This document shows, piece after piece, positions 36,178-44,217 of a DNA stretch of 64,000 nucleotides. Position numbers and translations under genes: made by a program. The stretch comes from Alphaproteobacteria bacterium (GTDB lineage Bacteria; Pseudomonadota; Alphaproteobacteria; Rickettsiales; SXRF01), in contig JANYES010000020.1 in the NCBI GenBank assembly GCA_025362975.1, positions 18,696-82,695 on the forward strand. Direction: 5' to 3'. Position 1 is the stretch's first letter, and each line of letters begins with the position of its first letter. The notes under the pieces were generated by a model. It was given only the letters and a program-made list of their open reading frames with translations. It was not told where the DNA came from and ran no database searches.

Positions 36178-37647
36178 ATGATGATGGACGCAAGCAATCA
36201 CCCGTTCGACGACGACAAGCTGCATGAGGAGTGCGGCGTGTTCGGGATTTTCTCGCATGCGGATGCGGCGGCGCACGTGGCTCTGGGCCTGCACGCGCTG
36301 CAACATCGGGGGCAAGAAGCGGCGGGGATTGTGAGCCATGACAGCACGCATTTCTTCTCGCATCGCGCACTCGGGCTGGTGGGCGATAATTTCAATTCGG
36401 CGGAGATTATCAATAAGCTTAGGGGGCATATTGCCATCGGGCATAACCGGTATTCAACCACCGGGGACACGCTGCTGCGCAACGTGCAGCCGCTGTATGG
36501 GGATTTCAGTTTCGGCGGGCTGGCGGTGGCGCATAACGGCAATCTGACCAATGCCATGCGTCTGCGCAAACAACTGATTGATATCGGGTGTTTGTTCCAG
36601 TCGACGTCGGATACAGAAGTGATTATTCATTTGATCGCGCTATCGAAACAGGCGTCGGTTGAAGACCGGCTGATCGATGCGCTGTCGCGTATTGAGGGCG
36701 CTTACTCGCTCGTGGTGCTGGCGCAGGACCGCATGATCGGCGTGCGTGACCCGCACGGTGTGCGCCCGCTGGTAATGGGTAAGTTGAACGATTCGATTAT
36801 TTTCGCGTCGGAAACCTGTGCGCTGGATATCGTAGGTGCGCAATATGTGCGCGATCTGGACCCGGGAGAAATCGTAATTGTGGACCCCACGGGCATTCGT
36901 TCGCTGAAACCGTTTACACCGACGAAGAAGCGTTTCTGCATTTTTGAATACGTGTATTTCTCGCGGCCCGATTCGCTCTCCGAAGGGGCGAACGTGTACG
37001 AGGTGCGCCAGCGCATCGGTGCGCAGCTCTCGCGCGAAGCGCCGGTGGATGCGGATGTGGTGGTGCCGGTGCCGGATTCGGGGATTCCGGGGGCGCTGGG
37101 CTATGCGAAAGCATCGGGGATTCCTTTTGAGCTGGGGATTATTCGAAACCATTACGTGGGCCGCACGTTTATCGAGCCCAGCGACCATGTACGCCATCTG
37201 GGTGTAAAGCTGAAGCATAACGGCAACCGGGCGATGCTGGAAGGCAAGCGCGTGATTCTTGTAGACGATTCGATCGTGCGCGGGACGACGTCGAAGAAAA
37301 TCGTCAACATGGTGCGTGACGCGGGCGCGAAAGAGATTCACATGCGCATCGCTTCGCCGCCGACGACGAATCCGTGTTTCTATGGCGTGGATACACCGAC
37401 GAAGGAACATCTGCTGGCGGCGCGTTACGATATAGCGCAGATGGCCAAGCTGATCGGGGTGGACAGCCTTGCGTTTATTACGCTGAACGGAATGTATCAG
37501 GCGGTGGCGCAGATCAACCGCGATAACGCTTCGCCGCAATATTGCGATGCGTGCTTCTCGGGGGATTACCCGATTCCGCTGACCGATGCGGGCAACATCG
37601 CCAATGAGCATCTGAAAGATTCCCGCTCCATCGTGCAGGATGTGTAG
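36178..37647 (+). CDS. purF: Amidophosphoribosyltransferase PurF
   Basis: PurF makes 5-phosphoribosylamine from PRPP and glutamine, the first step of purine synthesis. The start ATG 36178 has AAAGGA eight bases upstream; ATG 36169 lies inside that site. The glutamine-amidotransferase domain begins HEECGVFGIF, with the catalytic cysteine after about 13 residues, so a short N-terminal leader must be removed as in other PurF proteins. HALQHRGQEAAGI, GHNRYSTTGD and NGNLTN follow. The PRPP-binding loop is ILVDDSIVRGTTSKKIV. The family-specific GVDTPTKEHLLAA block is present. The 489-residue length is normal. Confidence 0.97.
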   Translation: MMMDASNHPFDDDKLHEECGVFGIFSHADAAAHVALGLHALQHRGQEAAGIVSHDSTHFFSHRALGLVGDNFNSAEIINKLRGHIAIGHNRYSTTGDTLLRNVQPLYGDFSFGGLAVAHNGNLTNAMRLRKQLIDIGCLFQSTSDTEVIIHLIALSKQASVEDRLIDALSRIEGAYSLVVLAQDRMIGVRDPHGVRPLVMGKLNDSIIFASETCALDIVGAQYVRDLDPGEIVIVDPTGIRSLKPFTPTKKRFCIFEYVYFSRPDSLSEGANVYEVRQRIGAQLSREAPVDADVVVPVPDSGIPGALGYAKASGIPFELGIIRNHYVGRTFIEPSDHVRHLGVKLKHNGNRAMLEGKRVILVDDSIVRGTTSKKIVNMVRDAGAKEIHMRIASPPTTNPCFYGVDTPTKEHLLAARYDIAQMAKLIGVDSLAFITLNGMYQAVAQINRDNASPQYCDACFSGDYPIPLTDAGNIANEHLKDSRSIVQDV

Positions 37648-37656
37648 GGCTGGCTT

Positions 37657-38364
37657 ATGGCTTTACTGACAGGACGAATTGCGCTGATTACCGGGGCGTC
37701 ACGCGGGATTGGCGCGGCGGTGGCGCAAGCTTACGCGCGCGAGGGCGCGCATGTGATTCTGGTGGCGCGCGATAGCAAGGGACTGGAAGCGACAGACGAT
37801 CTTGTGCGCGCGGCGGGTGGTACGGCGACGCTGGTGCCGGTGGATTTGCGCGATTATGAGAAAATCCAGATGCTGGCGATGAATGTGGCGCAGCGCTTCG
37901 GTAAGCTCGATATTTTAGTTGGCAATGCGGGGATGCTGGGCGAGCTGACGCCCCTGCCCCATGTTACACCCGAGGACTGGGATAAGATCATGGGGCTGAA
38001 CGTGACGGCGAATTGGCATTTACTGCGCTGTTTTGATGCGGTGTTGAAACAATCCGATGCGCCGCGAGCGCTGTTCGTGACTTCGGGAGTGACCAAGCGG
38101 GCCAGCCCTTACTGGGGCGCCTATGCGGTTAGTAAGGCAGCACTTGAGTCGATGGTAAAACTTTACGCGGCGGAAAACGAGAAACAGGCGTTGCGCGTCA
38201 GTCTGATCGACCCCGGCCGGGTGCGCACGCGCATGCGCGCGCAGGCCTATCCGGGCGAAGACCCGGCGAGTTTGCCGGAAGCGTCGACGATTACGGATGT
38301 ATTCGTGAAGGCGGCAAGCCCGAGCTGCATGCAGACGGGCGAAACATTTGGAACGGGTGGCTGA
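37657..38364 (+). CDS. Short-chain dehydrogenase/reductase (SDR)
   Basis: A 235-residue classical SDR. The cofactor motif is TGASRGIG, with LVARD after the second strand, LDILVGNAGMLG (the N-A-G box), and the catalytic S-Y-K set as SGVTKRASPYWGAYAVSKAAL (Tyr-x-x-x-Lys = YAVSK). The C-terminus is short, with DPGRVRTRM in place of the usual PG-x-x-x-T. The substrate cannot be inferred. Lys/Asp pairing after strand 2 (ARDSKG) leans to NADP. It lies 9 bp after purF, and its stop overlaps the next gene start (TGATG), so it belongs to the same operon. YciK-like SDRs show a similar pattern. Confidence 0.88.
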   Translation: MALLTGRIALITGASRGIGAAVAQAYAREGAHVILVARDSKGLEATDDLVRAAGGTATLVPVDLRDYEKIQMLAMNVAQRFGKLDILVGNAGMLGELTPLPHVTPEDWDKIMGLNVTANWHLLRCFDAVLKQSDAPRALFVTSGVTKRASPYWGAYAVSKAALESMVKLYAAENEKQALRVSLIDPGRVRTRMRAQAYPGEDPASLPEASTITDVFVKAASPSCMQTGETFGTGG

Positions 38365-39053
38365 TGGAAAACTTGCTGGTATGCGCCGTCAAGGCGCTTA
38401 ATTCGTTATTTGCACCGGGGATGTTCGTGGTGTTTTTCCAGTCGATTGCACTGGCCATTGCGGTGCTGTTCGCATTTGTGGCGGGGGCGGGGTATTTTTT
38501 CTGGTGGTTGCAGCATGCGATGGGTATCGGGCTGCCGTGGTGGCTGGGCGACATGGCGTCGGCGGTGGTGGCGTTTATGTTCTTCCCCGGGATTATGCCG
38601 GTGATTGTGAGTTTCTTCGATTACAAGATCGCGTCTCTGATCGAGCGACAGGATTATCCGGGCACTACACCAGTAGTGCAAGCGGCGTTCTGGCCGGATT
38701 TCTGGCATGATGTGCGGTTTTCGCTGTGGGCGGCGGTGCTTAATATCATCGTATTGCCGCTGTATTTGATCCCGGGGCTGAACCTGGTGCTGTTTTATGT
38801 GCTCAACGGCTATTTGCTGGGGCGGGAGTTTTTCGGCATGATGGCGCGCCGGCATGTGAGCCTTGAGGCCAGCCGGACGCTCTATCGCAGCCACAATACG
38901 CTGGTGATCAGCGCGGGCATTCTGCTGACGTTACTGGCAACCATTCCGGTGATCAACCTGATCGCGCCGTTCTGGGGGATGGCGATGATGGTGCATCTGT
39001 ATCACAAGGTAAAGTTGCCGGACCCTGTGGTTAGCTACAGGCAAATTCTTTAA
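38364..39053 (+). CDS. EI24-family membrane protein, copy 1
   Basis: A 229-residue inner-membrane protein with about six membrane segments. The family (EI24, which includes CysZ sulfate permease relatives) is recognised from the pattern FFPGIMPVIVSFFDYKIASLIERQDYPG, then LNIIVLPLYLIPGLNLVLFYVLNGYLLGREFF and ATIPVINLIAPFWGMAMMVHLYHK. The alphaproteobacterial members are of unknown transport role. A second copy follows 124 bp downstream. It is coupled to the SDR gene by an overlapping TGATG. Confidence 0.85.
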   Translation: MENLLVCAVKALNSLFAPGMFVVFFQSIALAIAVLFAFVAGAGYFFWWLQHAMGIGLPWWLGDMASAVVAFMFFPGIMPVIVSFFDYKIASLIERQDYPGTTPVVQAAFWPDFWHDVRFSLWAAVLNIIVLPLYLIPGLNLVLFYVLNGYLLGREFFGMMARRHVSLEASRTLYRSHNTLVISAGILLTLLATIPVINLIAPFWGMAMMVHLYHKVKLPDPVVSYRQIL

Positions 39054-39176
39054 TTTCAAAAGGATAACTCCGCTGCGCGTCGCGCATTTTTTGTTAAGCA
39101 ATATTAAGTATACTAGAGCATGCAAGCTGCGGCTTAAGTAACTGTAGTAACAAAAAATTTCGCTGAATGGATTGGG

Positions 39177-39869
39177 ATGGATGCGCTGATTACCTCCGCC
39201 ATACGCGCTCTTCATTCCCTGGCGGCACCGGGGATGCTGGAGATTTTTGTGAAGTCCGTCGGCGTGACGGTGCTGTCGCTGATTGGGTTCATCATGGCCA
39301 ACACCCTGTTCTTTGCATGGCTGGCGCATACGCTTGCCGGCACCGCGGCCTCCAATTTCATGCCGTGGCTGGGCAGTCTGCCGCCGAGCCAGATCGCGTG
39401 GGTTTTATTTCCGGGGCTGATGCCGGTGATTATCCATTTCTTCGTCGACATCATCGCGCTACTGATCGAGGAGCGGGATTACCCGAAATCGATGCATGTA
39501 GGCGAGCAGGCGTTCTGGCCGAAGATGGCGCACGATCTTAAATTCTCGCTGTTTGCGATGACGCTTAACCTGCTTGTGCTGCCGTTATACCTGTTGCCGG
39601 GGCTGAACCTTGTACTGTTTTACCTGCTCAACGGCTATCTGCTCGGGCGGGAATTTTTCAGCATGGCGGCGCGAAGGCATATCCCGGCGCGTGAAATCAA
39701 TGATTTATACCACCGCCATTCGACGGTGATCTTCCTTGCCGGGATTGTGCTGGCCGTTATGGCCACGATTCCGATTGCCAATCTGCTGGCGCCATTCTGG
39801 GGCATTGCGGTGATGGTGCATCTGTATCACCGGCTGAAGCGGCCGGTCGTGCTTGAACGGGTGTTATGA
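39177..39869 (+). CDS. EI24-family membrane protein, copy 2 (tandem paralogue)
   Basis: A 230-residue protein clearly paralogous to its upstream neighbour. Both have (I/L)FPG(I/L)MPVI, the block LPLYL(I/L)PGLNLVLFY(V/L)LNGYLLGREFF, the ARRH motif, and NL(I/L)APFWGxAxMVHLYH. The N-terminal quarter differs most. The start ATG 39177 is preceded by GATTGGG, a weak ribosome site. The 124-bp gap is AT-rich and may hold a separate promoter. Two copies in a row point to an ancient tandem duplication with diverged N-termini, perhaps forming a heteromer. Confidence 0.85.
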   Translation: MDALITSAIRALHSLAAPGMLEIFVKSVGVTVLSLIGFIMANTLFFAWLAHTLAGTAASNFMPWLGSLPPSQIAWVLFPGLMPVIIHFFVDIIALLIEERDYPKSMHVGEQAFWPKMAHDLKFSLFAMTLNLLVLPLYLLPGLNLVLFYLLNGYLLGREFFSMAARRHIPAREINDLYHRHSTVIFLAGIVLAVMATIPIANLLAPFWGIAVMVHLYHRLKRPVVLERVL

Positions 39870-39887
39870 ACCTCTAGGGCGGTGCCA

Positions 39888-40293
39888 TGCCAATCACACC
39901 TTTGCGCGATAAGCCGCTCTGGTTAAACGTGGTGTACAGGCCGTTCAGCGTGTCGGACAAAAGCCTCGATCGTTTTAGCATCCCTGATGCTTGCTTATAA
40001 GCAGGCATTCGATGCGCGAGGACCGAAACAGATGATGAATGTGCTGGTGAAGGTCGTAGGCGTACTGGATACGCTGGTGGGTATCTGTTTCCACTGGAAC
40101 GAGGATTACCAGAAGGCATTCCGCGAAGGGTTCAACGAGGCCCTATCTCGACCCCAGCAATCTACGCATGAAACTACCGTTCAACGCGCCGAGTGCACCG
40201 TTCACGGGCCCCTGCGCCGACATGATCCGCGACCAGTTCGAGATCTTAAAAGGACGCCGCAGCGACGACGGCATCGAAGATAAGCCAGGCTAA
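39888..40293 (+). pseudogene. Gene remnant broken by two frameshifts, next to tRNA-Glu
   Basis: Three consecutive gene-like pieces lie in three frames. The first is 39888-40000 (MPITPLRDKPLWLNVVYRPF..., ending SIPDACL). The second is about 39987-40143 (AYKQAFDARGPKQMMNVLVK, then VLDTLVGICFHWNEDYQKAF and REGFNEA). The third is 40144-40293 (YLDPSNLRMKLPFNAPSAPF, then TGPCADMIRDQFEILKGRRS). Each piece starts almost where the previous breaks off, as expected for one protein of about 130 residues with two single-base indels. I do not recognise the family. It lies directly left of the tRNA-Glu used as the ICE integration site. Confidence 0.5.
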
Positions 40294-40449
40294 CGCCATA
40301 AAATCGCCCGCGATGCCCGTCAGGCGGTCGAACGAAAATAAGGAAAATCTATATATTATGAAAACTTGACTAGGACGGCACCGATGTACGCCAATTTTTG
40401 ATTGACTAAGGGGCGTCCAGTCGCGATAGTACGCCTCTTTTCAAGGCTA

Positions 40450-40524
40450 GACCCCTTCATCTAGCGGTTAGGATACCGCCCTTTCACGGCGGGTGCACGG
40501 GTTCGATTCCCGTAGGGGTCACCA
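40450..40524 (+). tRNA. tRNA-Glu (anticodon TTC), ICE attachment site
   Basis: The sequence folds as a complete tRNA. The acceptor GACCCCT pairs with AGGGGTC, followed by discriminator A and encoded CCA. The D arm holds AGCGGTTAGGA. The anticodon arm is CCGCC-CTTTCAC-GGCGG with anticodon TTC. The T arm is CACGG-GTTCGATTC-CCGTA-like. An integrase gene starts 165 bp downstream in the same direction, the standard arrangement for elements that integrate into a tRNA 3' end. Confidence 0.97.
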
Positions 40525-40582
40525 TTCCTTCTTCCGAGAAGGTTCAAAATCATCCAAACCACTTTATTTTTCATCGGTTTTA

Positions 40583-40603
40583 GGCTATGTTCACTCCATA
40601 GCC
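40583..40603. promoter_or_regulatory. Inverted repeat upstream of int, shared with the repressor control region
   Basis: GGCTATG (40583-40589) and CATAGCC (40597-40603) form a 7-bp perfect inverted repeat with a 7-bp spacer. The word TAGGCTATGT (40581-40590) recurs at 42997-43006 in front of the divergent repressor gene. The shared word suggests a common operator. Confidence 0.45.
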
Positions 40604-40646
40604 TTCCTAGGATGTTTTGCAAAATCCGGCCTTACTGGGGACATAA

Positions 40647-40687
40647 TTGGGGGCATGACATAAAATAGCTAAAGGAGATGCCCCCAA
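40647..40687 (+). promoter_or_regulatory. 10-bp inverted repeat enclosing the integrase ribosome binding site
   Basis: TTGGGGGCAT (40647-40656) and ATGCCCCCAA (40678-40687) are perfectly complementary. The 21-nt loop holds the Shine-Dalgarno AAAGGAG (40671-40677). The right arm ends one base before the int ATG at 40689. In mRNA this hairpin would block ribosome entry; in DNA it may be an operator. Confidence 0.6.
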
Positions 40688-40688
40688 A

Positions 40689-41921
40689 ATGAAGCTCTCA
40701 AATTTAGACTGCAAAAACGCCAAGCCAACTGAAAAGCCTAGAAAAATGGCTGATGGTGGTGGGTTGTACCTAGAGGTAGCGCCCAACGGCAGTAAGTACT
40801 GGCGGATGAAATACCGCTTCAATGGCAAGGAGAGCCGCCTCTCCTTTGGTCTTTATCCGGATGTATCCCTAGCAGAGGCGCGTGAAAAACGCCGTCTTGC
40901 CAAGAAAACGCTAGATGAAGGAAAGAACCCTAATGAAGAGAAGCGAATCGAGAAGCTCGAACGCCAGGTTAGCTATGAGAACAATTTTGAGAACATTGCA
41001 CGCGAATGGCATAAGGAAAAATATCATACATGGAAGCCGCTTCATGCTGCGCGGATTTTAACGAGGCTGGAAAAAGATGTTTTCCCGTCCGTGGGGGCAC
41101 GACCTATTAAGGCGATAAAGCCTATTGAGCTTTTGGCAGCCATTAGAAGAGTTGAAGATCGCGGTGCACACGACCTTGCTCACCGTACTATGCAGACCTG
41201 TAGCCAGATATTCCGCTATGGCGTTGCCACGGGCAGGGTTGAGCGTGATCCTACCGTTGATCTTCGCGGTGCATTAAAGCCGGTAAAGAGCGAAAACTAT
41301 GCTTACCTTGCTGAAGATGATTTGCCGCCGTTCCTAAAAAAACTTGAATGCTATGACTCGCATTACAACGGCCAACCACTCACCAAGCTAGCCTTTAAGC
41401 TGCTGTTGCTGACCTTCGTGCGTAGCGGCGAAATTCGTGGCGCACTATGGAAAGAGATTGATTGGGATAAAGCGCAATGGAAAATACCAGCTGAGCGCAT
41501 GAAAATGAAAGAACAGCATATTGTGCCACTTTCAAAGCAAAGCGTGGCTATATTGAAAGAGATACAGAAACTCACGGGTGATAGCTATGGTGGTTTCTTG
41601 TTCCCCAGCCAGCAGAACCCGCGAAAGATCATGAGTGAAAATACCTTCCTGCGTGTACTGGAAATTTTAGGCTACAAAGGCAAGGCAACGGCACATGGTT
41701 TCCGCTCAACTGCATCAACCATTTTAAACGAAAACGGATTTCGTTCCGATGTGATAGAGCGCCAATTAGCTCATGGTGAACGTGATCAGGTTCGCGCAGC
41801 ATATAATTATGCGCAATATCTTCCTGAACGAAAAGAAATGATGCATTGGTGGGCAAACTATATCGATAGCATCGCCATTTCTAACAAACGCCGTGTTAAT
41901 AAGATGAAACAGGGTAGCTGA
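40689..41921 (+). CDS. int: Tyrosine site-specific integrase (P4 type) of the ICE
   Basis: This recombinase integrates and excises the element at tRNA-Glu. The N-terminal domain (MKLSNLDCKNAKPTEKPRKM, then LYLEVAPNGSKYWRMKYRFN) is the arm-binding module of P4-like integrases. The catalytic residues are all present: Arg245 (FVRSGEIRG), His336 and Arg339 (HGFRSTAST), His362 (LAHGE) and the nucleophile Tyr372 (RAAYNYAQYL). The 410-residue length is typical. The start ATG 40689 follows AAAGGAG, which is held in the loop of an inverted repeat. DNA is richer in AT than the chromosome to the left. Confidence 0.96.
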   Translation: MKLSNLDCKNAKPTEKPRKMADGGGLYLEVAPNGSKYWRMKYRFNGKESRLSFGLYPDVSLAEAREKRRLAKKTLDEGKNPNEEKRIEKLERQVSYENNFENIAREWHKEKYHTWKPLHAARILTRLEKDVFPSVGARPIKAIKPIELLAAIRRVEDRGAHDLAHRTMQTCSQIFRYGVATGRVERDPTVDLRGALKPVKSENYAYLAEDDLPPFLKKLECYDSHYNGQPLTKLAFKLLLLTFVRSGEIRGALWKEIDWDKAQWKIPAERMKMKEQHIVPLSKQSVAILKEIQKLTGDSYGGFLFPSQQNPRKIMSENTFLRVLEILGYKGKATAHGFRSTASTILNENGFRSDVIERQLAHGERDQVRAAYNYAQYLPERKEMMHWWANYIDSIAISNKRRVNKMKQGS

Positions 41922-41958
41922 TTTGGTTTAATGTCGGTGCAACTGAACTGGGTCGCTA

Positions 41959-42162
41959 TTACCGGTTGCGACTGGCTTGCACGCGAGATTCTATCCAATC
42001 TTCAATTTCTCTTTCCAGCCATCCTACGCTTCGTGCGCCAAGGCTAATATTTTCCGGAAAGCGATGTTCCTTTATAAGAGCATATATACTTGAGCGACTC
42101 AAACCCGTGCGGGTTTTTACATTTTCCAGGCGCAAAATACGTGTATTGGTTTGATTGGTCAT
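41959..42162 (-). CDS. alpA: AlpA-family excisionase/transcription factor
   Basis: A 67-residue DNA-binding protein with the AlpA/MerR-like HTH pattern RILRLENVKTRTGLSRSSIY, then ALIKEHRFPENISLGARSVG and WLEREIEDWI. AlpA proteins of P4-type elements activate or act as excisionase together with the integrase. The start is taken at ATG 42162 (MTNQTNTR); in-frame ATGs at 42168 and 42183 are possible. It is convergent with int, 37 bp apart. Confidence 0.88.
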   Translation of the reverse strand: MTNQTNTRILRLENVKTRTGLSRSSIYALIKEHRFPENISLGARSVGWLEREIEDWIESRVQASRNR

Positions 42163-42255
42163 GTGCATACTAATCTCCAACAAAAATCAGTCAATATAAT
42201 GTGTGGGAGCAACCTGTAGCTATTAGCTGCTTAGATGTTCACACAAAACCATCAT

Positions 42256-42273
42256 GATAGGAATTATCCTATC
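42256..42273. promoter_or_regulatory. Candidate repressor operator (GATAGGA inverted repeat)
   Basis: GATAGGA and TCCTATC are separated by ATTA, giving a 7-bp perfect dyad upstream of alpA. The half-site recurs at 43029-43035 (GATAGGA) and 43053-43058 (CCTATC), near the start of the repressor gene. This is a plausible binding site for the S24 repressor; no direct proof is in the sequence. Confidence 0.45.
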
Positions 42274-42308
42274 AATCAACCAATCATCCGTCGGTTGCAT
42301 CCTATTTC

Positions 42309-42974
42309 TCATACTCGACGTCCTAACCATAATACTCTCCCTGCAATACGAAGGTCGTCCGGATCGATGTCCTCCATGGGCGCATACGCGGGATTGTCAC
42401 TGATGATCGCCACCTTACCTTTGGCCGGATTCATCAGGAGTCGTTTTACATAGAGATAATTGTCGAATTGCAGCACATAAATGCCATCCGTGCGCGAGGC
42501 ATTTTGGGTGCCGTCTACTAATACCGTATCACCATTTGAAAGTGTCGGCTCCATAGAGTCGCCATCCACTCTGATTACAGAAAGCTTGTCGAAAGGTGCG
42601 CTGCTAATCATACGCAGCCATTCCCTCCGAAAACTTAGGAAATGAAGGACGGATTCACGATCAGTAAGTGCACCATGTCCTGCGGATGCTTCAACATCGA
42701 ACACTGGAATATGCACAAATTCTTCCGGCTTTGGAGTGTAATCAAGCTCTCTGTGCGGTGAATCTGAGGGCAATAATTCATGCGCCTGGATACCAAGATG
42801 CTTAGCCAGATTTTTTCTGACTTCTTCATCCAGTTTTTTAGGCACACCCTTATAAAGATACTGATGCAGATAGGCAGCATTGCGCCCAATAGCAAGCGAT
42901 GCTTTCTTTAAATCCGTGACATCCGAACGCTCTTCAAAAATGTCTTTCAGACGTTTTCTTGCTGAATCTTTCAT
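42309..42974 (-). CDS. S24-family (CI/LexA-like) repressor of the ICE
   Basis: A 221-residue repressor with an N-terminal HTH (DLKKASLAIGRNAAYLHQYL) and a C-terminal S24 peptidase domain. The self-cleavage site is probably Ala98-Gly99 in EASAGHGAL. The catalytic pair is Ser140 in DGDSMEPTL and Lys177 in YVKRLL. Such proteins hold excision and transfer genes off until DNA damage triggers autocleavage. It is divergent from the small HTH gene at 43059, with TAGG/CCTA dyads in the 84-bp gap, a CI/Cro-like layout. This means ICE induction may follow the SOS response. Confidence 0.92.
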   Translation of the reverse strand: MKDSARKRLKDIFEERSDVTDLKKASLAIGRNAAYLHQYLYKGVPKKLDEEVRKNLAKHLGIQAHELLPSDSPHRELDYTPKPEEFVHIPVFDVEASAGHGALTDRESVLHFLSFRREWLRMISSAPFDKLSVIRVDGDSMEPTLSNGDTVLVDGTQNASRTDGIYVLQFDNYLYVKRLLMNPAKGKVAIISDNPAYAPMEDIDPDDLRIAGRVLWLGRRV

Positions 42975-42995
42975 GGTTTCAATTGCTTTCTAAAA

Positions 42996-43058
42996 ATAGG
43001 CTATGTCCTACGGATTAGCATATTGACCGATAGGAATCAACTCAGTAATTTACCTATC
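42996..43058. promoter_or_regulatory. Divergent control region with repressor half-sites
   Basis: Between the repressor and the cro-like gene are TAGG-CTATGT-CCTA (42997-43010), GATAGGA (43029-43035) and CCTATC (43053-43058). The first shares TAGGCTATGT with the int upstream region. The half-sites match the GATAGGA dyad at 42256. This is the likely operator set for the lysogeny-type switch. Confidence 0.45.
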
Positions 43059-43277
43059 ATGCTAAATGAACAATTTAAAACACAGATCGAAGAATTCATC
43101 CTGCGCGTGGGCATTACGCCTACGACCTTTGGCCGTATGGCGTTGGGCGATCCTAATTTTATATCGCAGCTGCGCAATGGGCGCGTCTGCTCGCTGAGAA
43201 CAGCGGAAAAAATCTGCACATTTATGGAATCCTACGATCAAAAATGGGGAGCACATCGCCATGCAGCACATAAATAG
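43059..43277 (+). CDS. Small HTH (Cro-like) protein
   Basis: A 72-residue protein starting MLNEQFKTQIEEFILRVGIT. The pattern TPTTFGRMALGDPNFISQLR and NGRVCSLRTAEKICTFM fits a small helix-turn-helix regulator whose recognition helix begins DPNFISQL. It is divergent from the S24 repressor, so a Cro-like role is plausible. A TTG at 43023 would extend it by 12 residues; ATG 43059 is more likely, though no strong ribosome site is seen. It overlaps the next gene by 17 bp. Confidence 0.65.
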   Translation: MLNEQFKTQIEEFILRVGITPTTFGRMALGDPNFISQLRNGRVCSLRTAEKICTFMESYDQKWGAHRHAAHK

Positions 43278-43656
43278 CCAGAATCCATGTTCCATTTCAC
43301 CCATTATCTTGCAACCCGCTTTTGCGGAAGGAGCGGAAAGAGGTGCCACTGTCCAGTCTCATTGCAAGCAAAGAATCTTCGTCGATGCAATGCCACATGA
43401 TGATCCAGAAACTGAGCACCGCCATGCCTTGTGGCGCGCGGTGATCAGCCAGCAAATCATGGATGCAAAAAACATATCCCTTAAGCCTGAAAAACAAGCG
43501 CTCAAAAAGCAAGCCATGGACTGGCTTTTCTACAATGAGAGCGATTTTACCATGGTGTGCGACTTAGCAGGATGGGAGCCGGACTACGTGCGCTCATTAT
43601 GCATTATTGCGCAATCGAATGCCTTTAACAAAGTAGTGCAAGTGAAGCATCTATGA
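43261..43656 (+). CDS. Hypothetical ICE protein
   Basis: A 131-residue protein of unknown function (MQHINSQNPCSISPIILQPA...). The C-terminal half is readable as AMDWLFYNESDFTMVCDLAG and WEPDYVRSLCIIAQSN. This resembles a motif of small phage/ICE proteins, in which W-D/N-x-D-F-x-x-V-C-x-L-A-x-x-x-P-x-x-V precedes the end. Its start overlaps the previous gene and its stop overlaps the next, so it is part of a coupled early operon. Confidence 0.6.
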   Translation: MQHINSQNPCSISPIILQPAFAEGAERGATVQSHCKQRIFVDAMPHDDPETEHRHALWRAVISQQIMDAKNISLKPEKQALKKQAMDWLFYNESDFTMVCDLAGWEPDYVRSLCIIAQSNAFNKVVQVKHL

Positions 43657-44012
43657 ACGACATATGCTTTTTCGATTCGGATTTCCAGTTTTTTTGTATG
43701 TCTGCCTCCATAGAGAGCGTGCGCAATGCCGTCACGGCGCGGGAGCAAATTTTTAGAGCCATTATGCGGCGTGGTGGGACTGGTGCTACCTCTTCCGAGT
43801 TAGCCGATATGCTAGGGTTTTCCTACGACATCGTGCAGTTTCGAATCTCTGAATTACATGAGCGGGACAGAATTATGGATTCTGGTCTCCGCCGCTTAAA
43901 CGCCAGTCATGACAAGTGCACCATCGTATGGGTGCTTGCCTCTTATTCATATTCACCAGTCAGTGGAGCATTTTATGGCAAAGAAAAAGCAATCCAGTCA
44001 GCAATTTGGTAA
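43653..44012 (+). CDS. Winged-helix protein of the ICE early operon
   Basis: A 119-residue protein with a winged-helix pattern REQIFRAIMRRGGTGATSSE, then LADMLGFSYDIVQFRISELH and ERDRIMDSGLRR. It is probably a DNA-binding regulator. The start ATG 43653 overlaps the preceding stop (ATGA); a further ATG at 43698 is possible and would begin MSASIESVRN. The last 38 bp overlap the next gene. Function beyond DNA binding is unknown. Confidence 0.6.
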   Translation: MNDICFFDSDFQFFCMSASIESVRNAVTAREQIFRAIMRRGGTGATSSELADMLGFSYDIVQFRISELHERDRIMDSGLRRLNASHDKCTIVWVLASYSYSPVSGAFYGKEKAIQSAIW

Positions 44013-44175
44013 TATTGTCAGTGATCTTTCCTGTTTCTTTGAAGTGGAAACCAGCCAATCGTACCATGACCAGGGCATCAGCCCTTACGGGCGCGGCTAC
44101 CGTGCAGCATTGCAAACGGTGCAGGTGAAATTGCAGGAGTCGTTCGAGGCAGCGGGACTTCTGCCAGGCGCTTAA
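43975..44175 (+). CDS. Small hypothetical ICE protein
   Basis: A 66-residue protein starting at ATG 43975 (MAKKKQSSQQFGNIVSDLSC) inside the end of the previous gene. An upstream start at 43909 would add 22 residues read antisense-like to the neighbour and is unlikely. The C-terminal part (YHDQGISPYGRGYRAALQTV) looks folded. No family is recognised. Confidence 0.5.
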   Translation: MAKKKQSSQQFGNIVSDLSCFFEVETSQSYHDQGISPYGRGYRAALQTVQVKLQESFEAAGLLPGA

Positions 44176-44217
44176 TTACAAAGAAAATATTCCGCTTAAG
44201 CTTTAAGGATCGCGCTT

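Noticed and set aside
36640..37611. A 323-codon minus-strand frame opposite purF
   Set aside because: It is His/Arg-rich and antisense to a well conserved enzyme; it is a shadow.
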